Of a DNA stretch of 64,000 bases, positions 52,724 through 60,634 are shown one piece after another (the stretch's first letter is position 1; every line of letters begins with the position of its first letter). The translations under genes and the position numbers were made by a program. The notes beneath the pieces were generated by a model, which saw only the letters and a list, made by a program, of their open reading frames with translations, made no database searches and was not told the DNA's origin. The stretch covers positions 62,001 through 126,000 of the forward strand of contig JACWAF010000019.1 in the NCBI GenBank assembly GCA_014874185.1, given 5' to 3'. The DNA is from Nitrospirota bacterium (GTDB lineage Bacteria; Nitrospirota; Thermodesulfovibrionia; Thermodesulfovibrionales; JdFR-88).

Positions 52724-53459
52724 GAATCTTGATCTAATCCCTTCAAGGCGGGTTCGGGTTTGCAGCCCGAACCCGGAATTTGGCTTTCAGATAACCAATC
52801 CCCGGGAGCAGGTTGCAAACCTGCTCCCGCTTAAGAGAAAAAATAAGGGCTTTACATTATTGGAGGTGCTCCTTGGGCTGACTCTTACGGCCCTGATCCT
52901 GGGTATCGTGTTCGCCTCCATGCGGCTGGCCCACCGCTCTGAGGAGAAGGGGCGTGAGCGGCAGGAGCAGAGCCAGAAGATGCGGGCCCTCACGGACAGG
53001 CTCACCTGGGTCCTGAAAGGGGCTTATCCTTACGCCTACCAGAAAGAAGAAAAGAAGGTCGTGAGGTTCGAAGGGGAAGAGGACAAGGTGACATTCGTCA
53101 CAACCAGCACGGACCCGTTCTCAAGTGCCATCGATGACACCCCCGGCCTGAAGCTTGTAAAGATATTCGCCGATTCGGACGGGCTGAAGATCGCGGAAGG
53201 GCTGTTCTATGCCAAAGACACGGATACGGAGTACCTGCTTGACCCGGACGTGGACTCGGTCTCGTTTGAATACCTGGACAAGGACGAGGAGAAGGACGAG
53301 ACCACCTGGAGCGGCCAGGAGAAGAATGCCCTGCCCGCCGCCATTAAACTCGTGATATCGGTCAAGGGCAAAGGTGAAGTGAGAAAACTCCCCGAACTCC
53401 TGGTCCCCATACGCGCCGTCTATATAGTGCCCCCGCAGCCTGGCGGCCCCAAAAATTGA
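52710..53459 (+). CDS. gspJ: Pseudopilin GspJ-like, start region invaded by repeats
   Basis: The prepilin motif GFTLLEVLLGLTLTALILG begins at base 52847, with a large C-terminal domain (AHRSEEKGRERQEQSQKMRALTDRL..., LLVPIRAVYIVPP) like GspJ. The frame is open back to TTG 52710, giving an unusually long 46-residue leader, and two palindromic repeats (52749-52775 and 52803-52829) lie within it. No ATG, GTG or TTG lies between 52713 and the GFTLLEV segment in frame other than weak GTT/CTG codons, so the true start is unclear. Last of the four gsp genes. Confidence 0.75.
   Translation: MRRNRNLDLIPSRRVRVCSPNPEFGFQITNPREQVANLLPLKRKNKGFTLLEVLLGLTLTALILGIVFASMRLAHRSEEKGRERQEQSQKMRALTDRLTWVLKGAYPYAYQKEEKKVVRFEGEEDKVTFVTTSTDPFSSAIDDTPGLKLVKIFADSDGLKIAEGLFYAKDTDTEYLLDPDVDSVSFEYLDKDEEKDETTWSGQEKNALPAAIKLVISVKGKGEVRKLPELLVPIRAVYIVPPQPGGPKN
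52749..52775. repeat. Palindromic repeat inside the gspJ leader, copy 1
   Basis: CGGGTTCGGG (52749-52758), TTTGCAG, CCCGAACCCG (52766-52775). Same architecture as 8350-8376. Confidence 0.7.
52803..52829. repeat. Palindromic repeat inside the gspJ leader, copy 2
   Basis: 12-bp stem CGGGAGCAGGTT (52803-52814) with AACCTGCTCCCG (52818-52829), loop GCA. It has the same size, loop and GTTGCAAAC core as 8350-8376, but different arms. Confidence 0.75.
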
Positions 53460-53512
53460 CCCTCGATCAATGCGATTTTAAAAAAAGAAGCAGTTCAAAG
53501 TGGCCCATTTTG

Positions 53513-53541
53513 TTGACAACCGGACCGGCCTCTAATAAGAT
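53513..53541 (+). promoter_or_regulatory. Promoter of the two-CW gene, leaderless configuration
   Basis: TTGACA (53513-53518), exact 17-base spacer, TAAGAT (53536-53541). The start site seven bases on would be base 53548, the G of the GTG start codon. Confidence 0.65.
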
Positions 53542-53547
53542 TACAAG

Positions 53548-53817
53548 GTGAAGAAGCCTCCCACCATTCAACACGTGAAGCGCCAGGGCCCGCTGGCCAA
53601 AGCCGGGGCCCCGAACTGCTGGGAATTCAACAACTGCCCCGAACCGACCCGCCTCAGATGCCCCGCCTACCCGGACAACGGCAGGGAATGCTGGAAGGTG
53701 ACCGGCACCCAATGCGCCGAAGGCAGGGACAGCAAGAAAAGCCTCTCGGAAAAGATACTTTACTGCCGGAACGAATGCCTGTTCTACAAGAAACACCTGC
53801 GCAGCATGTTCCCTTAG
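53548..53817 (+). CDS. Two-CW domain protein
   Basis: 89 residues, eight cysteines. The spacing CWEFNNC, RCPAYPDNGRECWKVTGTQC and YCRNECLFYKK is the two-CW domain (two Cys-Trp pairs, likely metal-binding). The domain is often fused to PAS, kinase or chemotaxis proteins in environmental bacteria; here it stands alone beside a sensor kinase, with the two 3' ends overlapping by four bases. The start GTG 53548 lies at the predicted transcription start; no Shine-Dalgarno. A role as redox or metal sensor partner is inference. Confidence 0.82.
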   Translation: MKKPPTIQHVKRQGPLAKAGAPNCWEFNNCPEPTRLRCPAYPDNGRECWKVTGTQCAEGRDSKKSLSEKILYCRNECLFYKKHLRSMFP

Positions 53818-54980
53818 TGCTCATTTCCGTGCAGCGTGATATGGACCATTGTCCCCTCATTTAAGACCGGCTCGAAATCTATATCGCCGTAATTCTTCCG
53901 GAGCGCCATCTTAACTATCGAGAGCCCCAGGCCAGAGCCTTTGGACCTTGTGGAATAAAACGGGGTAAGGATATTCGCGATATTGGCCAGGTTGATCACC
54001 TCGCCGTTATTGAACACATCAACCCGCACCGTGTGCGGCGGGTTTTCCTGGGGGGCCGAGCTTATGCGCACATAAGGCCCCTGCGCCGCCAGCGAGGCAT
54101 CCAGGGCGTTTTCAATCACATGGAAAAAGAGGTCGCGAAGGTCTACAGGGTCCCCCCTTACGAAGCGGGCCTCCGGGCTAAGGAGAATTTCCAGCCTTAC
54201 ACCTTCCAGTTTATTCCGGGCCCTGAGCTTTTCGAGCACGTCATCCATGATGGTCTCAAGCATGCATTTTTCAGGCTTCGCTTCGCGCTGGAAAATGTCC
54301 ATATAGGTATGTATGTCCTCTATCATGTCCTCGCAGCGTGCGGTGTAAGAGATGAGGAAATCGTAATCCTTGTAGAGGGGGTCGGCGGGGCTCATATGGC
54401 GATGCATTCTCCGGAGATTGCCGCCTATTATGGTAACGGGGTTCCTGATCTTGTCCGCTATGCCCCTCAGTATCTCTATATCGCAGCGGACCGTGGCATC
54501 TATATAGGCGCTTGTTTCAACCAGTATGCAGAAATCCATGATCTTGTTCACTATCGGCAGCAGTTCCGCGGTTGTGCCCGCGTCGAAGCTTTCCCGCATT
54601 ACTCCTTGACAGAACTGGCGGACAAGGGAGAAGCCCAGGTTTGAGAAGCGCTGGTCCAGATTTACCTCCACATGCCTCAACCCTATCCGCCATAGATAGC
54701 CGATGAAGTTTGCATCCAGGTCTTCGCGGAAGAGCCTCTCGAACCAGTTGGCCCAGGTCTGTTTCATCCGTTCCGGCTTGTAGCGCTCAAGCAATATGCG
54801 GGTGTCCGTGATCTCGAAGAATGAATTATAGAAGAACTCCGCGAATTCGGCCTTCCTGTTTATGAACACATCCTGGTGCTGGTGGAGCATGGCGATATCG
54901 GCCTCTGTCAATTTCAGCTTTCCTGTTATGAGGCCAAGACTTTGATGGGGAACCGCCGAGACAAGCCCTTTATATTCCAT
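53814..54980 (-). CDS. Protoglobin-domain sensor histidine kinase with substituted H-box
   Basis: 388 residues, soluble. Residues 20-160 form a globin-coupled-sensor (protoglobin) domain with likely heme-binding His103 in GLRHVEVNLDQ. The dimerisation segment reads GIADKIRNPVTIIGG; in related kinases this is xAHxxRNP, so Asp176 occupies the phosphoacceptor position. The ATPase domain is intact (VIENALDASL N-box, GSGLGLSIVKM). It could be a gas-binding (O2, NO, CO) regulator with a missing phosphorylation site, or use another acceptor. Monocistronic; it faces the two-CW gene tail to tail. Confidence 0.82.
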   Translation of the reverse strand: MEYKGLVSAVPHQSLGLITGKLKLTEADIAMLHQHQDVFINRKAEFAEFFYNSFFEITDTRILLERYKPERMKQTWANWFERLFREDLDANFIGYLWRIGLRHVEVNLDQRFSNLGFSLVRQFCQGVMRESFDAGTTAELLPIVNKIMDFCILVETSAYIDATVRCDIEILRGIADKIRNPVTIIGGNLRRMHRHMSPADPLYKDYDFLISYTARCEDMIEDIHTYMDIFQREAKPEKCMLETIMDDVLEKLRARNKLEGVRLEILLSPEARFVRGDPVDLRDLFFHVIENALDASLAAQGPYVRISSAPQENPPHTVRVDVFNNGEVINLANIANILTPFYSTRSKGSGLGLSIVKMALRKNYGDIDFEPVLNEGTMVHITLHGNEH

Positions 54981-55036
54981 ATTGTGATTCTAACAACGTA
55001 ATCCCGTCAGTTCAAATGAAATAAACCATGCCCATT

Positions 55037-55318
55037 TCATTTGGCGGGAGGGGGGTTCTGCCTGGCGGAGAGCTGGCTTTCAAGGTCCCTCGTCTTCCGC
55101 CTCTCCTGCCGCAGTGCGGAGCCTTTCCTGATTATGGAGGGCAGGGATGTGAGCACCCCGGCAAGGAAGCCGAATATAAAAACGATAATCAGGACGAAGG
55201 CAAGCGAGCCCTGGGTATGAACGGAAAGAAAGGTGACGGTTACGACAGCCGAGTTCTGCACCGCGAAAATGACAAGGAAGACGGCTATTATCAACGCCAA
55301 AACAAGAAAGAGCTGCAT
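55037..55318 (-). CDS. LapA-domain (DUF1049) membrane protein
   Basis: 93 residues. Two membrane helices (FLVLALIIAVFLVIFAVQN and AFVLIIVFIFGFLAGVLTSL) and a charged C-terminal coil, matching the LapA/YciS family. AVQNSAVVTVTFL is the family signature between helices. In E. coli LapA/LapB tune LPS synthesis; no LapB is adjacent here. ATG 55318 is preceded by purine-rich GGGGGGAACC. Confidence 0.85.
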   Translation of the reverse strand: MQLFLVLALIIAVFLVIFAVQNSAVVTVTFLSVHTQGSLAFVLIIVFIFGFLAGVLTSLPSIIRKGSALRQERRKTRDLESQLSARQNPPPAK

Positions 55319-55369
55319 GGTTCCCCCCTCAGACGGATTTCAAACCGATTATATCAATAATCAGGGACA

Positions 55370-56863
55370 ATGTCGCATAATATCCGGGAGGCGCTTGTGG
55401 AAAATTATTACGGTCACAAAGGCATTCTGCGGAGAATCGCCCACAAGGCGATGGTCCGGCGCGGGCTGCTGACCGGGTTTTCCAGGAGGGCACTCGATGA
55501 GCTTGGCATGATTAATTCCCCCGCAAGTGCCGCGGCAAATCAGGTGCTGGACCTGCGGGACCTCCTCTGGGCATCAATCGACAACGACGATTCGCGCGAC
55601 CTTGACCAGCTTACAGCCGCCGAAAGACTGGACCGGAACAGGACGAAGATACTTGTGGCGATAGCGGATGTTGATGCCCTTGTAAAAAAAGGCTCGGCCA
55701 TTGACGCTCACGCCCGGCATAACACCACATCCGTTTACACCCCGGCGGTCATCTTCCCCATGCTGCCCGAGAAGCTCTCCACGGGCCTCACGTCCCTCAA
55801 TTATGAGGATGACCGGCTGGCTATTATCATGGAAATAACAGTGGACGAAAGCGGATCGGCCCGGGATCCGGCCATATACGCTGCCCTTGTCCGGAATCAC
55901 GCGAAGCTTGCCTATCACAGCGTTGCAGGATGGCTGGATGGCCGGACGCCGGTCCCGGAGCAGGTTGCCGCAGTACCAGGGCTGGAAGAGAACCTGCGTT
56001 TGCAGGACCAGGCGGCGCAAAGGATGAAGGGCTTGCGGCACAGGCATGGCGCCCTTACCCTTCAGACTATCGAAGCCAACCCCCGTTTCGAGGCAGAGAT
56101 GATAGTGGACCTTGAAGCCGTAAAGAAAGACAGGGCGAATGATCTGATCGAGGATTTCATGATCGCGGCAAACAGCGCGGCATCCCATTATTTATCTTCA
56201 AAGGGGCTCCCCGTTTTGCGGCGGGTGGTCCGCACGCCGAAGGACTGGGGCAGGATCATTGAGCTTGCCTCGGAATCGGGTCATAAACTCCCGGAATCGC
56301 CCGATGCCAGGGCACTTGAGGAATTTTTGATACGCGCCAGGGCGGCTGACCCGCTCCGGTTTCCCGACCTCTCCCTGAGCATCATAAAGCTCCTTGGGCC
56401 GGGCGAATACGTGGCCGGCTTCCCCGGAGACGGGCCCGCGGGCCACTTCAGCCTTGCCGTGAAATCGTATTCTCATTCCACTGCCCCCAACCGGCGGTTT
56501 CCCGACCTCATAACCCAGCGGCTTTTGAAGACGGCATTATCCGGAGAACCCGCCCCTTACGGGAGGGGTGAACTGGATGAGCTGGCCAGGCACTGCACGG
56601 AGGAAGAGGACGCGGTGCGGAAGGTCGAACGGCAGGTAAGCAAATCCGCCGCCGCCCTGCTCCTGGAGTCCAGGATAGGGGAGCGCTTCGATGCCATAGT
56701 GACCGGTGCCGCCCCGAAGGGCACGTGGGTGCGCCTCCTGCATCCGCCGGTGGAGGGGAAACTGGTTTCCGGGTTCGAAGGCATGCGGATAGGCGAGAGG
56801 CTGAGCGTGCAGCTTATCCATGCGGACGTGGAATCCGGCTTCATCGATTTCAAGCGGATCTGA
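55370..56863 (+). CDS. RNB-domain exoribonuclease, short form
   Basis: 497 residues. The RNase II/R catalytic domain opens with WASIDNDDSRDLDQLTAAERL and contains VYTPAVIFPMLPEKLSTGLTSL, DFMIAANSAAS and SYSHSTAPNRRFPDLITQRLL. Of the four catalytic Asp positions of RNase II, Asp71, Asp77 and Asp79 are present and the fourth is Gln80, a feature I associate with this short subfamily. There are no N-terminal cold-shock domains; a short C-terminal S1-like stretch (RFDAIVTGAAPKGTWVRLL) remains. It degrades single-stranded RNA 3' to 5' (family). ATG 55370 with AGGGA five bases before. Confidence 0.9.
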   Translation: MSHNIREALVENYYGHKGILRRIAHKAMVRRGLLTGFSRRALDELGMINSPASAAANQVLDLRDLLWASIDNDDSRDLDQLTAAERLDRNRTKILVAIADVDALVKKGSAIDAHARHNTTSVYTPAVIFPMLPEKLSTGLTSLNYEDDRLAIIMEITVDESGSARDPAIYAALVRNHAKLAYHSVAGWLDGRTPVPEQVAAVPGLEENLRLQDQAAQRMKGLRHRHGALTLQTIEANPRFEAEMIVDLEAVKKDRANDLIEDFMIAANSAASHYLSSKGLPVLRRVVRTPKDWGRIIELASESGHKLPESPDARALEEFLIRARAADPLRFPDLSLSIIKLLGPGEYVAGFPGDGPAGHFSLAVKSYSHSTAPNRRFPDLITQRLLKTALSGEPAPYGRGELDELARHCTEEEDAVRKVERQVSKSAAALLLESRIGERFDAIVTGAAPKGTWVRLLHPPVEGKLVSGFEGMRIGERLSVQLIHADVESGFIDFKRI

Positions 56864-56903
56864 TTAAATCGAAGGCTCCGCAAGGCCGGCAAGCGCGCTG
56901 CTC

Positions 56904-59048
56904 CTAGTTTCTGCCTGCCCCCAGCACCTCATGAATGGTAGAGAGGAGCTTGCTTCCGGTGAAAGGTTTCTTCAGAACGGCATCGCACCTTACCTGGTCC
57001 CCGGCGCTGAAGCCCGTAATCCCTATCACTTTTACCAGCGGGTTTATTGTGCGTATGCCATCAACCAGCTGGGCCCCGTTCATCGCAGGCATCAGGATGT
57101 CGGTTATCACAAGGTCTATCGAGGCATGTTTTTCCCTGTACATGGCGAGGGCCCTCAACGGGTCTTCGGTGGCGAGCACCTGAAAACCCTTGCGGCTCAA
57201 TATCTCTTCGATTATCTGGAGGATGTCCATCTCGTCATCTATGGCCAGTATGGTCGCATGGCCTCCTATTTCAGATTCCACGACGGGCGTGATCCGGACA
57301 GGAGAACTCACATCCGAAACGGGCAGGTATATCTCGAATGTGGTCCCTTTCCCCGGCCTGCTGTTTACGGTTATATAGCCTTTGTGGGCTTTTACAATGC
57401 CGTATACCATGGCAAGCCCAAGGCCAGTTCCCTTGGCCTTTGCCTTCGTAGTGAAGAACGGCTCAAATATACGGGAAAGGTGTTTTTCACTTATCCCGAC
57501 CCCCGTATCGCTTACGGACAATCTGATGTAGCTGCCAGGCGCCATTTCAGGCAGGGGGAGCGGCGCCCCTTTCTCAAGCTCGAAGGGGGCGGTCAGAATG
57601 AGAAGCTCCCCTCCCTCCGGCATCGCGTCCCTGGCGTTCAGGATGAGGTTCATTATGACCTGCTCTATCTGATTGGGGTCACCCTTGACGGCGGGAATCG
57701 GCTCCATAAGCGCCTTCCGTATCCTTATATTCCGCGGGATGAGCCTCGAAATCATATCCACTGTGTCAGTGATCACCATGTTTATATTAAAAGGATATGT
57801 ATCGAAGTCGGCCCGTCTTGCGAAACTCAGAAGCTTCGATACCAGCTGTGCGGCCTTCCTCGCGGCGCCCTCGATCTGCTTTATGCGCCTGCCCACGCCT
57901 TCCTCCACCTCTTCGTCCAGAAGGATGATCTCGGCAAAGCCCAGGATGGAGGCCAGTATGTTGTTGAAGTCGTGCGCGATGCCCCCGGCAAGCTGCCCGA
58001 CCGAGTCCATCTTCTGTGAATGCAAAAGCTGGCTTTGAAGCCTCTTCTTTTCCGTTATGTCCCTGTGGAAGGCCTGGACAAGTATATTTCCGTCCACTTC
58101 GAGCGCCCTTGAGCTTACCTCCAGGGTGATCTTCTCCCCGTTCTTTTTGTAGTGCCTGGTCTCATACAGGAGGGATTCGCCGTCCAGAATCTGCTGCATC
58201 CTCTCGTGGAAGAGTGCCTTGTCCTCCTCTGTCTCGAAGACGGTGAGGTTGGCCCCGATGAAAGAGTCCCGGTCAAAACCGTGCAGCTCGCAAATCTTGT
58301 TGTTCACGTTCAGTATGGTGCCGCCGGTATCCATTATCATTATGCCGTCGTTTGCGTGCTCGAAGAGGGACCTGTACATCAGCTCGGATTTATTCAGCTC
58401 CCTTGTCCTCTCCTCCACCAGGTTCTCAAGCTGGTTGGAATAGAGCGCGAGGTGTTCCCTTTCCCTGTCAAGGTCGTATTGAAGGCCCAGGTTCTTTATC
58501 AGGGTCTTCTGGCTGAGAGAACGCCAGACAATGGCAAGGAGCATTGTGGAAAGGAAGAAAAAATTATTAGCTATGAAAGTAGCACGATCTGTAATAGGGC
58601 CGGAAAATAGGATAGGTATTATATAAACCAAATAAACGCTCATGCCCAGGATGGCTGAAAAAGCCAGGTTTATCAAGAAAAATCCCAGAACACAGATAAC
58701 TATAAGATTCAGCCCGGCATAATAAAAAGACTTGTGCCCTCCGAGAGCCAAGATCATTATCTCAATGGCAATTGCCGAGGCGATTGTGGCCAGTGAACTG
58801 CTTGCATACAGAAAAAATTTGCTTTTCCCAAGTTTTCGAAAGAGTTTATTTAAAAGAAAAAGGCAGAGCAGTAAACCTGCAACCGAAAGTCTCAATACGA
58901 AAAACATGCTGAATTTTTCAGGACTTACAAAATAGTCCAGTATTCCGAAAAGAAGGAATAGAACAGCCGCAAGGATAAGTATTATATCATACCAATAGCA
59001 GCTTAAATCCAAAAGGCGCGTTTTTATATATTCTTCTCTTTTCATCAA
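56904..59048 (-). CDS. Membrane-bound hybrid histidine kinase (multi-TM sensor, PAS, HK, receiver)
   Basis: 714 residues. Residues 18-175 carry five to six membrane helices with the conserved-looking [19 protein letters not shown] between them, resembling sensor regions found in cyanobacterial and deltaproteobacterial kinases. A coiled coil, a PAS domain (about 222-335), the H-box [14 protein letters not shown] with His359, the ATPase ([21 protein letters not shown]), then a receiver ([25 protein letters not shown]) follow. All catalytic residues are present. It starts nine bases after the PilZ-methyltransferase stop, so it is co-transcribed and is the likely receptor/relay of that pathway. 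No output regulator follows. Confidence 0.9.
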   Translation of the reverse strand: MMKREEYIKTRLLDLSCYWYDIILILAAVLFLLFGILDYFVSPEKFSMFFVLRLSVAGLLLCLFLLNKLFRKLGKSKFFLYASSSLATIASAIAIEIMILALGGHKSFYYAGLNLIVICVLGFFLINLAFSAILGMSVYLVYIIPILFSGPITDRATFIANNFFFLSTMLLAIVWRSLSQKTLIKNLGLQYDLDREREHLALYSNQLENLVEERTRELNKSELMYRSLFEHANDGIMIMDTGGTILNVNNKICELHGFDRDSFIGANLTVFETEEDKALFHERMQQILDGESLLYETRHYKKNGEKITLEVSSRALEVDGNILVQAFHRDITEKKRLQSQLLHSQKMDSVGQLAGGIAHDFNNILASILGFAEIILLDEEVEEGVGRRIKQIEGAARKAAQLVSKLLSFARRADFDTYPFNINMVITDTVDMISRLIPRNIRIRKALMEPIPAVKGDPNQIEQVIMNLILNARDAMPEGGELLILTAPFELEKGAPLPLPEMAPGSYIRLSVSDTGVGISEKHLSRIFEPFFTTKAKAKGTGLGLAMVYGIVKAHKGYITVNSRPGKGTTFEIYLPVSDVSSPVRITPVVESEIGGHATILAIDDEMDILQIIEEILSRKGFQVLATEDPLRALAMYREKHASIDLVITDILMPAMNGAQLVDGIRTINPLVKVIGITGFSAGDQVRCDAVLKKPFTGSKLLSTIHEVLGAGRN

Positions 59049-59057
59049 ATTAACATT

Positions 59058-60452
59058 CTAAGACTCCTTTGAGATTATAAAGAAATTTATTATGCCTGAA
59101 CGGTCATAAAAGGGATTGAGGAAATTATCGGGAATTTGGGCTTCCTCAAAAAGCCTTCTGCTCTCTGATTCCATGCGGTTCATGAGACCATCCCAATCGA
59201 CAAACCAATGATACCCTTGAGTTCTGTAATGCTCACTATTTTCAAATGCAATAATTAATTTGCCCGCAGGTTTCAGCAAGCCATAAAGAGACTTCATAAG
59301 GCCTATGCTTATTCCGTCCGCAAGATAGTTAAATACGCCTGTGCTATAAATAATGTCATGAGGGCCAAACTCTCTCATGTTCTTTTCCGCATTCAACATC
59401 CTCACCACATTGTACTTCCGGAAGCTTACCTGCGGGGCTATATCCGTATAGGAAAGCCGGTTCAATCCGAAATCCAGCGCATCCGAATCTATATCAAGGC
59501 AGGTCACAGTCGCTCCGGATTTTTTTATCTCCGGGGCGAGTTCAAACAATTCACGGCATGGACCTGAACCAATATCAAGCACTTGGGGCCTTTCCCTTTC
59601 ATCGAGATCTTTTTTCAGGATCTCTTTGAGCTTCTCAAGCCGCCCTCTAACGGCAACCGCCAATTCTGCAGAAAGGAAATATCTGTCAAGAAAATATCCT
59701 ATTCCAGTGGAAAGTGGTAAATTGCGATAAATTCCCTCGATTATCTTGTAATCTCCCTGATAACCCTGGGGCCATACCCTCGCTCTGTTAGTAAAATAGC
59801 TCTGTTTGAAAATATGATCGGTTTTCAGATGAAAATTTTTCCGGGCACTTCTGATTATTTCCAGGTCAGCCGCCCCAAGTTCAAATTTTTCAGCCGAATC
59901 CGTAAAATCGTCCATCGTTTTTTTAAAGATCTCATAATTCGAACCCGTGTTGCTTGTCCCAATGCTTTCCATTTTCTGAATAAAATTTTTGCCTTCCCTG
60001 TCTATAAAATCCAGCCATCTCTTTTCTGTTTCCTTTTTATGCAGGTCCAGATAGGCATCATCCCGGAAATTTACACTCATCCCGCAGGATGCGCATTTTT
60101 CGGCCTGCGGCCGGATTCCGTTTCCGCAATACGGGCACTCATTGTCCCTCAGGTTTTCGCGTATGTAATCCCAGAGCGCGGATGTAACCTGGGGCTCCAT
60201 ATTCATGAATTTCACGGCCGCTCCGTCGCTCTCGTTTCTGAGCACCCGGCCTTTTATCTCCAGTTCTCCCAGGTTGGGAAATGGAGCCCTGATCCTGACC
60301 ACGGTATCCTTTGGCAAAGAGAAAGAGGAATTTATGAACGCACCCCCCAGACCGACATTGGCCGTAACAGACTGGTGCTCGGCTTTCTGCCCGTTCAAGG
60401 GGGTTACGCTTACTGGAATCCTGGCGGCGCATCTTATGTCGATCCTCGCCAT
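59058..60452 (-). CDS. PilZ - zinc ribbon - PhcB-like methyltransferase fusion
   Basis: 464 residues. Residues 1-100: PilZ, with RCAAR (RxxxR, Arg7/Arg11) and ANVGLGGAF (variant of [D/N]xSxxG) for c-di-GMP. Residues 106-123: zinc ribbon CPYC...CASC. A helical region (126-285) with QGYQGDYKIIEGIYRN precedes a class I SAM methyltransferase (VLDIGSGPCRE motif I, CLDIDSDAL, DIIYSTGVFNYLADG, LLKPAGKLIIAF, YHWFVDWDGLMNRM). The C-terminal two thirds resemble PhcB-type 3-OH fatty acid methyl ester (EF) synthases; this is from memory, not a search. Strong GGAGG before ATG 60452. Co-transcribed with the hybrid kinase (gap 9); an HD-GYP gene precedes it by 182 bases. Confidence 0.85.
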   Translation of the reverse strand: MARIDIRCAARIPVSVTPLNGQKAEHQSVTANVGLGGAFINSSFSLPKDTVVRIRAPFPNLGELEIKGRVLRNESDGAAVKFMNMEPQVTSALWDYIRENLRDNECPYCGNGIRPQAEKCASCGMSVNFRDDAYLDLHKKETEKRWLDFIDREGKNFIQKMESIGTSNTGSNYEIFKKTMDDFTDSAEKFELGAADLEIIRSARKNFHLKTDHIFKQSYFTNRARVWPQGYQGDYKIIEGIYRNLPLSTGIGYFLDRYFLSAELAVAVRGRLEKLKEILKKDLDERERPQVLDIGSGPCRELFELAPEIKKSGATVTCLDIDSDALDFGLNRLSYTDIAPQVSFRKYNVVRMLNAEKNMREFGPHDIIYSTGVFNYLADGISIGLMKSLYGLLKPAGKLIIAFENSEHYRTQGYHWFVDWDGLMNRMESESRRLFEEAQIPDNFLNPFYDRSGIINFFIISKES

Positions 60453-60498
60453 AACACCCTCCGATCATGATAAATCTAACCCCGCAAAAACATAGGCG

Positions 60499-60504
60499 AT
60501 TTTA
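60499..60504 (-). promoter_or_regulatory. Possible -10 box of the PilZ-methyltransferase gene
   Basis: TAAAAT on the minus strand (60504-60499) in an A/T-rich stretch 46 bases before the ATG. No clear -35 (TTTAAA is the nearest candidate), so an internal promoter after the HD-GYP gene is possible but weak. Confidence 0.35.
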
Positions 60505-60634
60505 GCATAAGCATAAAAATTTTTAAATAACTATCGTTTAATTGCTGTTTCGATGGCAGCGAGCACCGAATGGTAGATTTGCCCGATAAGAAAGTAAATA
60601 CTGGCTTTAAAACGGCGGGACATCAAACTTCAAT

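Noticed and set aside
52749-52829. Possible CRISPR repeats because of paired short palindromes
   Set aside because: Only two unequal palindromes with different arms and no regular spacers; they match the dispersed repeat family instead. No CRISPR array or cas gene was seen anywhere.
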